From: Pseudomonadota bacterium
GTDB taxonomy: Bacteria > Myxococcota > Bradymonadia > UBA4248
NCBI GenBank assembly: GCA_017613855.1
Contig: JAGACY010000206.1
Location: 1 to 13,863, forward strand
DNA: 13,863 nucleotides
Direction: 5' to 3'
Shown here: positions 1 through 7,190 of the stretch, piece after piece
How the letters are laid out: each line of letters begins with the position of its first letter
Position numbering within the stretch: position 1 is the stretch's first letter
The notes under the pieces: model-generated
What the model saw: the letters and a program-made list of their open reading frames with translations, nothing else
What the model was told of the DNA's origin: nothing
Database searches by the model: none
Position numbers and translations under genes: made by a program

Positions 1-116
1 GTATTATAATGTATATGCATCCGTAATTCCGGATTAAGAACGCAATTCTATCTAAGCTTCAGACTACTCCCTTAGTTTTGCCCCCCAACTACGCATTCCG
101 CATTACGCATTACGCA
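1..116. other. Left-edge intergenic region
   Basis: No gene is visible here. A TATAAT hexamer at 5-10 sits too close to the window edge to judge as a promoter. Most of the stretch is a dispersed repeat (53-128, listed separately) that runs into the last codons of the 632-aa lipoprotein gene on the minus strand. I see no convincing Rho-independent terminator for that gene; the only fold is a short ATCCG/CGGAT arm pair around 20-35 with no T tract. Confidence 0.5.
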
Positions 117-128
117 TTAATTAACAAT
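53..128 (+). repeat. Dispersed heptamer-tract repeat, copy A
   Basis: The copy starts with the 13-mer TAAGCTTCAGACT (53-65), continues through a TTAG..TTGCC segment, then carries a tandem tract of 7-bp units (CGCATTC once, CGCATTA three times) and ends in AATTAACAATTTCC. The same order of elements recurs at 7191-7270. A 7-bp period is not a multiple of three, which argues against coding. The tract overlaps the stop codon and last residues (EIVN) of the minus-strand lipoprotein gene. The element resembles in style the short tandemly repeated repetitive sequences known from other bacteria; its function is unknown. Confidence 0.6.
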
Positions 129-2015
129 TTCCGTAGCAAAATCGGTTCCTACCGTCGTTTCTGTACATTCCCACTGGAAATTATCGAGAATGACGGTCGA
201 ATCGAAGCGCAGATCCCCGGTATCCCAAATATAGAAATCGAGATTAAAGATTTCACCCGGTTTAACCGGCGCTTTTGTCGTCAGCCATGCCGTGCCGCCG
301 CCGCGCTGTTCCTTTAGATCCGTACCCCCGAGATAGGGTTTTGTGTAATATGCCGAGAGTACATCCGAACCATCGGTACACATATTACCGCCGCATTTGT
401 CACTCGAACAAGCGATGGTCGCCGGACATTTGTCACTCGAAGCATTCAGGAATTCGGCACCGCATGGAGCTTCGGCGCACGTCGTAAAGAATGCATTATT
501 GACCGAAACGGGGTTATTATTTTTATCGAAAGAAATGTTGCCGTCTTCGTCCATGACATCGCCATCGCCATCGAGATCGGCCAAAGGATGACCATTTTCG
601 TCAGTCAAGATACTTAAGAAGAAATCATTGTATTTTGAGCAGACGTAGTAAGGATATTCGCGCGAGAAAAAGCGGAAGTCAAAGCTGATGCCCTTGGCAG
701 TCTCGGGTGCGCGCATTTTAAGATGAAGACGAACCGAGTCGTAGATATCCGATCCGCCCGAAGCACAGGCTGGATGGGTCTGCAATTGGTTGGCATGCGC
801 AGTCCGGTAAGGTTCGGGAATCGACCCGCCCAATGAGAATTTCATATCATCGACGCCATATTTGGCGAGTTCGTCATGCACATCCCCGGCAATACCCGAC
901 GACAATAATACAAAGGTATCGCCGACGCGCGGCGTAATGAGCTCTTTGCCTTCTGCATCCCGCATCGCTGTTTTGATATGAATCTGCTTGGGATCGATGC
1001 CAATATTATAATCGCTTGCCGGCGTGATGGCATATTCAATTAAGCCCGGTTGATTCGACTCCGCCGTCACAACTTCCAGACAGGCATCCATGGCCTTGGC
1101 CAGCTCGTATGCCCCCCATGCTGAGGCATTTTTCGTTTCGCCATATTTCCAGTTGGCAACGGAACTGCAGTTTTGATCCTTAATTTTGCAATCCGCCTCG
1201 ACGACAACAGTCACATCGCCACACTCGGGAGCCTCCGGATCATCATCTGCACCACCGCTGCAGTTATCATCGACATGATTGCCGCGGCAATCGATTTGCT
1301 CCGGGTGAATCAATTCGGGGCTATTGCATGTAGAGGTATGATCACAACAGTCTAAAATGGCATCCCCCGCCTCGTTGCAAACTGTATAGCCATCACCATC
1401 ATTGTCCTGGGTCGCATCGGGCTTGCCATTGCAGTCCAAATCCAAATCCGGCTGAGAGGGATCGCAGATAAACTGATAGTTCGGCACGATCTGGTTCACA
1501 CATTCAAATCCCCACATGGGAGGTGCACCAGCTTCAGCCAGACATTCATAATGACCGCCATGGCATGCGCCTACTCCCTCCGTTCCCTCATCACCATCAT
1601 AACATGGCTTCGTCTCTCCGGGAGTACATACACACTCACCTTCCGTCTCACAGATGCCGTCACTATCGCAATCGACATAGCCATCCTGGCAGACGCACGC
1701 ACCATCGACGCAATTCTCATACTCGCCACAGGCATGCTCGCATGTCCCGCAGTTATCGTGCGATGTCTGAAGGTCAATATCCTGGCAGGGATCAGTCTGT
1801 GTTACAGGGGGCTTCTCCACGGGCTTGTCCTCGGGCTTATCCGCAGGCTTGTCCTCGGGCTTCTCATCGGGAGCGGGGTCTTTCGTACCTTCCTGGCCCT
1901 GTCCATCCGTACCCGGCACCTGATTATCCCCATTTGTTCCCTTCGAACTGTCGTCGCTGCAGCCACAGGCAAAACAAAGTGCCGCCAAAATCCCTAAAAG
2001 ATAACTTTTATGCAT
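117..2015 (-). CDS. Outer-membrane lipoprotein with stalk, MopE-like metal-binding stretch and choice-of-anchor L domain
   Basis: This is a 632-residue secreted lipoprotein. A lipoprotein signal peptide ends in A-C-G-C, with the likely lipidated Cys at residue 19 followed by SDDSS. Residues about 49-70 form a Pro/Lys/Asp/Glu stalk of four-residue repeats. Residues 76-130 are Cys-rich with an EGF-like flavour. Residues about 200-255 contain DNDGDGYTVC and NHVDDNC, a divergent form of the MopE-type Asp-rich metal-binding motif of Myxococcota. From about residue 300 to the end the pattern matches the choice-of-anchor L domain: RFFSREYPYYVCSKYNDFF near 452, GGGTAWLTTKAPVKPGE near 572-588, and a DSTVILDNFQWEC-type ending. 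The start is supported by AGGAG six bases upstream. A promoter and a 14-bp palindrome lie directly upstream. Known choice-of-anchor L proteins are surface or secreted; ligand and partner are unknown. The C-terminus runs into a dispersed repeat. Confidence 0.88.
   Translation of the reverse strand: MHKSYLLGILAALCFACGCSDDSSKGTNGDNQVPGTDGQGQEGTKDPAPDEKPEDKPADKPEDKPVEKPPVTQTDPCQDIDLQTSHDNCGTCEHACGEYENCVDGACVCQDGYVDCDSDGICETEGECVCTPGETKPCYDGDEGTEGVGACHGGHYECLAEAGAPPMWGFECVNQIVPNYQFICDPSQPDLDLDCNGKPDATQDNDGDGYTVCNEAGDAILDCCDHTSTCNSPELIHPEQIDCRGNHVDDNCSGGADDDPEAPECGDVTVVVEADCKIKDQNCSSVANWKYGETKNASAWGAYELAKAMDACLEVVTAESNQPGLIEYAITPASDYNIGIDPKQIHIKTAMRDAEGKELITPRVGDTFVLLSSGIAGDVHDELAKYGVDDMKFSLGGSIPEPYRTAHANQLQTHPACASGGSDIYDSVRLHLKMRAPETAKGISFDFRFFSREYPYYVCSKYNDFFLSILTDENGHPLADLDGDGDVMDEDGNISFDKNNNPVSVNNAFFTTCAEAPCGAEFLNASSDKCPATIACSSDKCGGNMCTDGSDVLSAYYTKPYLGGTDLKEQRGGGTAWLTTKAPVKPGEIFNLDFYIWDTGDLRFDSTVILDNFQWECTETTVGTDFATEIVN
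1806..1871 (-). repeat. 12-bp coding repeat for Lys-Pro stalk
   Basis: Within the 632-aa lipoprotein gene the plus strand repeats units such as gggcttgtcctc and gggcttatccgc. The encoded motif is (E/D/V)-K-P-(E/A/V)-(D/E), repeated about five times just after the lipid anchor. Such Pro/charged tracts usually act as extended spacers that hold a domain away from the membrane. The near-identical 12-bp units make the tract prone to length change by slippage without shifting frame. Confidence 0.7.
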
Positions 2016-2049
2016 AGGTAACTCCTAAAAAACAAAACACACCGTCTGC

Positions 2050-2063
2050 TAGAATAGATTCTA
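2050..2063. promoter_or_regulatory. Perfect 14-bp palindrome over a predicted -10 box
   Basis: TAGAAT-AG-ATTCTA is a perfect inverted repeat lying across the predicted minus-strand -10 hexamer of the 632-aa lipoprotein gene. Position and symmetry fit an operator for a dimeric repressor. It is a single site, so chance cannot be excluded. Confidence 0.35.
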
Positions 2064-2079
2064 CCCTCAAATCTTTCAA
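2051..2079 (-). promoter_or_regulatory. Sigma-70-like promoter of the 632-aa lipoprotein gene
   Basis: Read on the minus strand, TTGAAA (2074-2079) is followed by a 17-bp spacer and TATTCT (2051-2056). The leader to the start codon at 2015 would be about 30 nt and includes AGGAG (2022-2026). The -35 is good, the -10 weaker. Confidence 0.4.
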
Positions 2080-2164
2080 CTGCTTTTATGAAATTGCTTG
2101 TCATTAAGTGACTACTCACCCCGGATGCCTGCATTTTTTTCGAAGGTTCAAATCATCCGTTAAT

Positions 2165-2189
2165 GCATCATGCATCATTCATGCATCAT
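2165..2189 (+). repeat. GCATCAT heptamer cluster
   Basis: Three exact GCATCAT copies occur at 2165-2171, 2172-2178 and 2183-2189, the last after a TCAT spacer. Unit length and GCAT core resemble the CGCATTA tracts of the dispersed repeats elsewhere in the window, but the 13-bp core of those elements is absent here. Confidence 0.55.
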
Positions 2190-2228
2190 GAAATTGTGCA
2201 CCGGGAGAAGAGGTGCAATCCAATATTT

Positions 2229-2310
2229 ATCCGGCGTATTGCCCCGCCGGGGCAATAGCCGGATGCGCAGGGCGTATCGACGTGGCTGCGCCGCGTCGAT
2301 AGACCGCGCC
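2229..2310. repeat. REP-like double hairpin
   Basis: Hairpin one pairs 2229-2245 with 2249-2264 (about 16 bp, one bulged G at 2236, 3-nt loop; inner arms TATTGCCCC and GGGGCAATA). Hairpin two has a perfect 8-bp stem, TATCGACG (2275-2282) with CGTCGATA (2294-2301), flanked by GGCG and CGCC. No T tract follows on either strand, so these are not typical Rho-independent terminators. The 10-mer GGCGTATCGA (2271-2280) recurs at 7087-7096, suggesting a dispersed palindromic family. Confidence 0.6.
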
Positions 2311-2345
2311 TTTAACAACACACACTCGCTATTCAATACATGCCA

Positions 2346-2354
2346 TGCTATAAT
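2346..2354 (+). promoter_or_regulatory. Extended -10 promoter of the 742-aa lipoprotein gene
   Basis: TGCTATAAT combines an upstream TG with a perfect TATAAT at 2349-2354, the extended -10 arrangement that tolerates a weak -35. The hexamer 17 bp upstream (TCGCTA) is indeed poor. The leader would be about 75 nt to the ATG at 2435, with AGGAG nine bases before the start. Confidence 0.5.
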
Positions 2355-2434
2355 GATGTCGGCCATGGAATTCGCCAGGGCATGAGATACACACCATAGA
2401 TATTTTCGACCTCAGACGACAGGAGTTTGTCAGA

Positions 2435-4663
2435 ATGAAAAAGATAATTATGCCCATCGGCACACTGTGTTTTTTATGTGTTGCAAACGCCTGTTTCATG
2501 CAGGATGAATGCGGCCCGAACGGCAGCGGATGTGAAGGCAGTACGATGGTATGGTGCGAGAATGAGGATTATGAAAATCCGCTCTATTACGACTGTGCCG
2601 ACGATGGGTTGACATGTGCGCGTTTGAACAGCGATATGCCGGAATGCGTCATGGGATGTTCCGGTTCTGAAGAGGGCTCTGTCATTGCCGATGGCTGTGT
2701 CGATGAATACCATGTGAATCTGTATGAATGTGTGCGCAATAGCTCGCACGACATCTTCATGAGCAATGCCGGTGCCAGCTACTTTTACGAAAATCGATCC
2801 GAAACCTGCGAACATGGGTGTGATCCCGGCATGGGAGATTGCATTTTCTGGCATCCGGATGAATTCCTGCCGTGCAGCAATGATTACATTCCCTCATGCC
2901 AGGGAGATGTCCTTGGTTTCTGCGGCAATGATCATACTGTCCATGCTTACGACTGCTATGCCGATGGCGGACGGACCTGTGATATCGTCAACGGCGTGGC
3001 CGATTGCGCCGATCTGTGCAATCCTGCGTCATTTAACGAGTTTTCTGAATGTATCACCGATGGCGATCGGGCTTTCGAACGAACGACATTCTGCTCCGAA
3101 TATGGCTATGTCGATTTTGAAGACATTCCCTGCCAATACGGCTGTTTTAATGAGGAAAACCGATGCAAGGCACACGCCGACGAAGGAAAAACCTGCGCTG
3201 ACGGGGCTTCCTTGTGCATCGACGAACAAACCGTGCTCGAATGTGTAGAAGGCAAGCTCACATGGCAGGCTTTTTCCTGTCTGGATAATCAAATCTGCCT
3301 GAATACAAAAGAGGATTATGGCACATGCCTCGACCGATGCACGAAAGAAGACACCACTTTCAAATGCTTGGATTCAGAGACCTCCGAATTATCAAATTGC
3401 TCAGAAATCAACGGAAAACTGGTCATTTCGGAGGTTTACACGTTAGACTGCGAATTCGGATGCAGCCCTGACTGGGGAAGCTGCAAACTCAGCAAACACG
3501 AAGGTGAAGCCTGTACTTCGGGCAACCAGTGCGACGGCAATGTGCTGCTCTACTGTGCAAATAAGAAACTGGCTGCACTCGAATGCGGCGTAGAAAATAA
3601 AATCTGCGCCCATGACTCGGAGAATCATTTTGGCTGCATGCCCTCCTGCCCAACACCTGGCGTGACAGCCACATGCCGCGAGGATGGGCAATACAGTGAC
3701 CATGAAATATGTATCAAACAGGAGGGGGGGAGCAATGCGCTTGAATTCCAGAGTTTCTACTGTGAACATGGCTGTCTGGCTTCGACGGGAGAATGCAAAA
3801 TCGACGACGATGAAGGCAATACCTGCAAAAATAACTATACAGCCAAATGCATAGGAACCAACCTGACCTACTGCGATACCAAAACCTCAAAAGTCACACA
3901 TCAGGATTGCAGCAAAGAGGATGGCCAAACATGCGCAGTCATTGACGATAAAGCCCAATGCACCCCCGCTTGCGATCCCGCCGTCATGACCGAACCGCAG
4001 CTAAGCTGCACAACCAAAGATAACAAATCGTACAGCGTAACGACCCGATGTGTCTTTGCCGGCAGTCAGGCGCATCTCGAAACCACCGAACAACTCTGCG
4101 AATTGGGCTGCGACGATGAAACCCATACCTGCAAAACCGCGCCAGAACCGGAAATCAAAGAAAAATGGATTGGCAGTGCGTGTACCTGCGAAGGCGAAGG
4201 CTGTGAAATACTCAGCGTTCCCCTGCCCTCACCATCCGATAATGCAACAATCCATGGGTGCGACAATGTCGAAACCAATATCCCTGGTGCAGCCAACGTC
4301 TGTTTCCGCACAATTCCCGCTTCACTGAGTACGGTATTCACACCATTGTATTTCCCAGAAGGTTACTGTGCGCTCGCGGCTCTCAGCTGCACCGGAAGCG
4401 CATTCTGCAATTCATTCATCTTCGGCGATGTGACCCAAATGAAGAGCTGTCCCAAAGGATCGACACTGCTGGAGGCAACCTTCCATTACGCTATCGCAGA
4501 ACAGGACTCGACCATCACGACCAAAATATGCGCTCAATCCTGTCTGTCGGATACCGACTGCCATGGCGAAATGAAGTGCATCACCAAAGACAGCGCACAT
4601 TTCTGCTATGATGAAACAAACTTCGAATTCATGGATGAGGGTTATACTGCAACATCTTTCTAG
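2435..4663 (+). CDS. Cys-rich lipoprotein with five 12-Cys modules
   Basis: This is a 742-residue predicted lipoprotein. The signal peptide ends in A-N-A-C, giving a lipidated Cys20 followed by Phe, which fits export to the outer membrane. AGGAG nine bases upstream supports the start. Residues 26-566 consist of five modules of about 102-114 residues; the later ones begin near residues 140, 247, 355 and 457 at a H-x-D-E-G-x-x-C-like motif and end in C-x-(H/Y/F/L)-G-C-x(5-6)-C. The module at 247 has 12 Cys, enough for six disulfides. The remainder (about 570-742) is a different domain ending with a C-x(3)-C-x(5)-C spacing. The same module fills much of the 1265-aa protein at 9589-13386. I do not recognise it as a named family. 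It is unlike EGF, whose C-x-C-x(2)-G signature is absent. The 663-aa gene follows 78 bp downstream without an obvious terminator, so co-transcription is possible. Confidence 0.88.
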   Translation: MKKIIMPIGTLCFLCVANACFMQDECGPNGSGCEGSTMVWCENEDYENPLYYDCADDGLTCARLNSDMPECVMGCSGSEEGSVIADGCVDEYHVNLYECVRNSSHDIFMSNAGASYFYENRSETCEHGCDPGMGDCIFWHPDEFLPCSNDYIPSCQGDVLGFCGNDHTVHAYDCYADGGRTCDIVNGVADCADLCNPASFNEFSECITDGDRAFERTTFCSEYGYVDFEDIPCQYGCFNEENRCKAHADEGKTCADGASLCIDEQTVLECVEGKLTWQAFSCLDNQICLNTKEDYGTCLDRCTKEDTTFKCLDSETSELSNCSEINGKLVISEVYTLDCEFGCSPDWGSCKLSKHEGEACTSGNQCDGNVLLYCANKKLAALECGVENKICAHDSENHFGCMPSCPTPGVTATCREDGQYSDHEICIKQEGGSNALEFQSFYCEHGCLASTGECKIDDDEGNTCKNNYTAKCIGTNLTYCDTKTSKVTHQDCSKEDGQTCAVIDDKAQCTPACDPAVMTEPQLSCTTKDNKSYSVTTRCVFAGSQAHLETTEQLCELGCDDETHTCKTAPEPEIKEKWIGSACTCEGEGCEILSVPLPSPSDNATIHGCDNVETNIPGAANVCFRTIPASLSTVFTPLYFPEGYCALAALSCTGSAFCNSFIFGDVTQMKSCPKGSTLLEATFHYAIAEQDSTITTKICAQSCLSDTDCHGEMKCITKDSAHFCYDETNFEFMDEGYTATSF
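2510..4132 (+). repeat. Five tandem 12-Cys modules (coding)
   Basis: The codons for residues 26-566 encode five divergent copies of one module. Each module ends at C-E-H-G-C, C-Q-Y-G-C, C-E-F-G-C, C-E-H-G-C and C-E-L-G-C in turn, each followed by a final Cys six or seven residues on. Copies are recognisable at protein level only; I see no long identical DNA stretches, so the duplication is old. Confidence 0.8.
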
Positions 4664-4678
4664 CGCTTTCCTTAGCTA

Positions 4679-4707
4679 TTCACAATCTTTAGATTATTCG
4701 CTATATA
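4679..4707 (+). promoter_or_regulatory. Candidate promoter of the 663-aa lipoprotein gene
   Basis: TTCACA (4679-4684; five of six matches to TTGACA), a 17-bp spacer and TATATA (4702-4707) lie in the 78-bp gap after the 742-aa gene. Shifting two bases gives TATAAG, a better hexamer at 19-bp spacing. The gene has TGGAGG seven bases before its ATG. It could therefore be expressed alone or by read-through. Confidence 0.35.
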
Positions 4708-4741
4708 AGGCAATGGTGTTGAGTTCTCTGGAGGCTAAACA

Positions 4742-6733
4742 ATGAAAAAATGGTTTCTTTTAGTAATGATGAGCAGTTGCCTGGCCATCGGCTGCAGCAA
4801 TGACAGTTCCAATTCCACTGGTTCCCAAACGGGGACAGACACCAATCCACCGGGTGAACAACCTTCCGAGACGAAAAAATGCGAGTCTCCCAAGACCTTA
4901 TGCGGTGAAACCTGTCTCGATTTGGCCGAACTTCACCTCAGTGACTGCAATACATGCGAAGATGGCTACGAAGCCAAGGGCGATGATTTGGCGAAAGGCT
5001 GTAAAGAAAAAGAGAGCCAACCGACCTGCTCCGTAGGCATCGAGTGCGATGGCAATTGCGTCGTTTTAGCCGAAAAAAACTGGAAATCATGCAATGAGTG
5101 TGAGACCGGCTATGAAGATACCGACGGCGATGCCAGCAACGGATGCGAAAATCAACTCCCAAAAGAATGTGAAAATCCCTTTGCCATCTGCGACAATGAG
5201 TGCATCGATCTCGCGCCACTCAACTGGTCCGACTGCCACGTCTGTGCCGAAGGCTATGAAGATGAAGATGGCGATGCCAGCAACGGATGCGAAAAAGAAA
5301 CCCCAAAATGCGCCGAAGGCTTAACCCCATGTGGTGAGGATTGCCTCGATCTCAATGCCCTCAACATGAGCAGTTGTACGGATTGTGCTGCTGGTTTCGA
5401 AGATGCAGATACAGACAAATCCAACGGATGCGAAAAAGACGCCACCGCATGCGAAAATGAAAATGAGGTCCGATGCGGTGATTCCTGCGTCGTCCTTGCC
5501 AATCTGCATTGGTCAGACTGTAATGTATGCGTCGATGGCTATAAAGACGTCGACGAAGACGCAGCCAATGGATGCGAAACCGAAATTCTCCCAGGCAGCG
5601 AATGCTTTAAAGACGAGGACTGTTCAGGGCTTTTCCACGTCCAAAAAGCTGCATGCCAAACTCAGAAATGTGTCATTCAATCCTGCGAAACTGGCTATGC
5701 CAATTGCGATGGTGATGCCATCGATGGCTGCGAAGCTGTCTCTGCAAGCGATTACTACCATTGCGGTGCCAAAGGTGCATGCTCTGATGAGGATGCTACG
5801 AGCGAGAATTATAAAGGAAAAGCATGTAAACTGGGCGATCAATGCTTAAACGGCGCATGCAGCCCAGTACCGGAAATTGTCGGATGTGCCGATGGTACGC
5901 GCGAAGGCTTTTTGGATCTGGTGCGATTTAACAATATTGCCGCTTGCGCAGGTGCATGGACCATTCCCGGCATCCACCATGACGAAGGCCCTGCATGCAA
6001 GCGAAATTCGGGCAATACCAGCTCCAATCCCAATGCAACTGGATGCAATATCGAAGACCTCTGTGCCGAAGGATGGCACGTCTGCCTCGGACGCGATGAC
6101 GTCCGTACACGCTCTGAATCCGGATGCGACGGCATTCTCGATAATGTCAATACCAACGAACCATGGCTGTTTATCACGCGAACATCCTCTACCGGCAGTC
6201 TGAATTGTGACCCCGATACCGTCGGCGTCCCCCTCAACATGAATGACATCTTCGGATGCGGCAACTTCGGATGCTACGCGACGGGCAGCGACTGTGACCC
6301 GCTCAAACTCTCCGGTCACGATCTCTGCGATGCATTAAAAAATAACTGCGGATGCCAAAAACAAGGTGACGGAACCGTAACATGCAATACCGGATCGCCC
6401 GGCGGCGCATGCTATGGCGGCGCATACGGCCACTCCATCGATTATTTTGCGGCACTCAATGGAAAATCCTATACACCTGCATGGGATTGCGGAAACGATA
6501 CCTCCATGGGCACTGGCGCTTTTGAGGCTCGCGATATCATAAAATCACAGCCAAACAGCCAGGGCGGTGTCATGTGCTGCAAAAATCAATGCAACAAGGA
6601 TTCTGACTGCGGTGCCGGTTTGCTATGCCGATACAATGTCTGCGTACAATGCATCCAAAAAGTCGATAAAACTTACGAAGGATGTGCAGCCGATGAAACA
6701 TGCACCTCATCGCATGTCTGTAAAAAGAAATAA
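4742..6733 (+). CDS. Lipoprotein with five Cys/Asp repeats and a lectin-like C-terminal domain
   Basis: This is a 663-residue lipoprotein. The lipobox L-A-I-G-C puts the lipidated Cys at 18, followed by Ser (an outer-membrane signal under the Lol rule) and a Ser/Thr/Gly-rich linker to residue 46. Residues 47-280 hold five repeats of 47-48 residues: C-x(4-6)-C-(G/D)-x(2)-C-(L/I/V)-(D/V)-L, a central (N/H)-W/L/M-x(2)-C-x(2)-C, then G-(Y/F)-(E/K) and an acidic D-x-D-x-(D/S)-(N/K)-G-C tail. A variant sixth unit follows to about 330. From residue 384 the sequence DGTREGF, then DLCAEGWHVC (W445) and DIFGCGNFGC mark a domain I recall from large Myxococcota secreted proteins; its GWHVC core resembles carbohydrate-binding link or C-type lectin folds, an inference only. 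Residues 613-663 form a small Cys-rich tail. It probably acts at the cell surface; the ligand is unknown. Confidence 0.88.
   Translation: MKKWFLLVMMSSCLAIGCSNDSSNSTGSQTGTDTNPPGEQPSETKKCESPKTLCGETCLDLAELHLSDCNTCEDGYEAKGDDLAKGCKEKESQPTCSVGIECDGNCVVLAEKNWKSCNECETGYEDTDGDASNGCENQLPKECENPFAICDNECIDLAPLNWSDCHVCAEGYEDEDGDASNGCEKETPKCAEGLTPCGEDCLDLNALNMSSCTDCAAGFEDADTDKSNGCEKDATACENENEVRCGDSCVVLANLHWSDCNVCVDGYKDVDEDAANGCETEILPGSECFKDEDCSGLFHVQKAACQTQKCVIQSCETGYANCDGDAIDGCEAVSASDYYHCGAKGACSDEDATSENYKGKACKLGDQCLNGACSPVPEIVGCADGTREGFLDLVRFNNIAACAGAWTIPGIHHDEGPACKRNSGNTSSNPNATGCNIEDLCAEGWHVCLGRDDVRTRSESGCDGILDNVNTNEPWLFITRTSSTGSLNCDPDTVGVPLNMNDIFGCGNFGCYATGSDCDPLKLSGHDLCDALKNNCGCQKQGDGTVTCNTGSPGGACYGGAYGHSIDYFAALNGKSYTPAWDCGNDTSMGTGAFEARDIIKSQPNSQGGVMCCKNQCNKDSDCGAGLLCRYNVCVQCIQKVDKTYEGCAADETCTSSHVCKKK
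4880..5584 (+). repeat. Five tandem ~144-bp coding repeats
   Basis: These encode residues 47-281 of the 663-aa lipoprotein. Repeats two and three share an identical 26-bp stretch (5126-5151 and 5270-5295, exactly 144 bp apart), showing a relatively recent in-frame duplication or gene-conversion event. The acidic tails (D-x-D-x-D before N-G-C-E) look suited to Ca2+ binding, which is inferred. Confidence 0.8.
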
Positions 6734-6831
6734 TAGCCCCGTAAATCCCGATGCCCTTAACGATCCTGATTCGTCCATTATGAACAGTGCATGATCGGTG
6801 CTATTCCTAACGAAATGATACTTTTCATGTG

Positions 6832-6905
6832 AGGGGGCAACGCCCCCTGCGGCGCTATTTGCAAGCAAATACGCGCCTACCCCCTCTGCGGGGTTCCACC
6901 CCGCA
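6832..6905. repeat. REP-like triple hairpin
   Basis: Three stems lie in a row: AGGGGGC/GCCCCCT (6832-6848, 3-nt loop); GGCGC-TATTTGC with GCAAATA-(C)-GCGCC (6851-6877, 2-nt loop, one bulge); and TGCGGGG/CCCCGCA (6887-6905, 5-nt loop). The GGGGTTC..CCCCG..CAAGG pattern at 6890-6917 resembles the reverse complement of 13820-13851, suggesting a repeat family with a second, inverted member at the right edge. Confidence 0.6.
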
Positions 6906-6982
6906 ACGCCCCGGCAAGGCATTCATCTGACATTCCATACATAATTGAGGTGTCGGAGATTACTCATTTACAAAAAATAAAA

Positions 6983-7177
6983 ATGCAACTCAATTGCACA
7001 TTCCCACACAACCCATTGCGCATTCATCCCGATCCGGGCGCGCCTGCGGCACACACGGCTATATTCTAAGAATGAAACGCCTTCCAGGCGTATCGATTCT
7101 ATTGGTGAATTGCCATTCAATTACACATTACCCATTACTAATTAAAAACAATTCTGCATTCCGAATTCCGCATTTGT
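6983..7177 (+). repeat. Degenerate heptamer-tract repeat, copy B
   Basis: The sequence contains GCATT/CATTAC-type units, clearest at 7110-7140 (ATTACAC, ATTACCC, ATTACTA), followed by AATTAAAAACAATTCTGCATTCC. The AA..AACAATT ending matches copies A and C, but the TAAGCTTCAGACT core is missing. Boundaries are approximate. Confidence 0.4.
7069..7100. repeat. Hairpin sharing GGCGTATCGA
   Basis: AGAAT pairs with ATTCT (7069-7073 with 7096-7100) outside a perfect ACGCCT/AGGCGT stem (7077-7082 with 7086-7091, 3-nt loop). Its 3' arm contains the same GGCGTATCGA 10-mer as the hairpin at 2271-2280. Confidence 0.5.
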
Positions 7178-7190
7178 AAGCAACGTCCCT

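Larger units (their letters stand above)
2016..2434. other. Divergent intergenic region (419 bp)
   Basis: This gap separates two lipoprotein genes that diverge from it. It holds the promoter and palindrome of the minus-strand gene (2050-2079), a GCATCAT heptamer cluster (2165-2189), a small hairpin TGCACC/GGTGCA (2197-2217, 9-nt loop), two strong hairpins (2229-2310) and an extended -10 promoter for the plus-strand gene (2346-2354). I find no credible small gene in it. Confidence 0.6.

Noticed and set aside
53..128. CRISPR-like array
   Set aside because: The units are only 7 bp, directly abutting and without spacers; no cas genes are present.
1523..2017. A 164-codon His/Arg-rich open frame on the plus strand
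   Set aside because: It is the complement of the 632-aa lipoprotein gene, which has a signal peptide, ribosome-binding site and recognisable domains.
2435..4132. EGF-like repeats in the 742-aa protein
   Set aside because: The 12-Cys spacing lacks the C-x-C-x(2)-G core of EGF domains and the units are more than twice as long.
6832..6905. Rho-independent terminator after the 663-aa gene
   Set aside because: The hairpins are strong but none is followed by a T tract on either strand, so I list them as repeat hairpins.
6832..7100. Insertion sequence remnant
   Set aside because: There is no transposase fragment and no matching terminal inverted repeats with target-site duplication.
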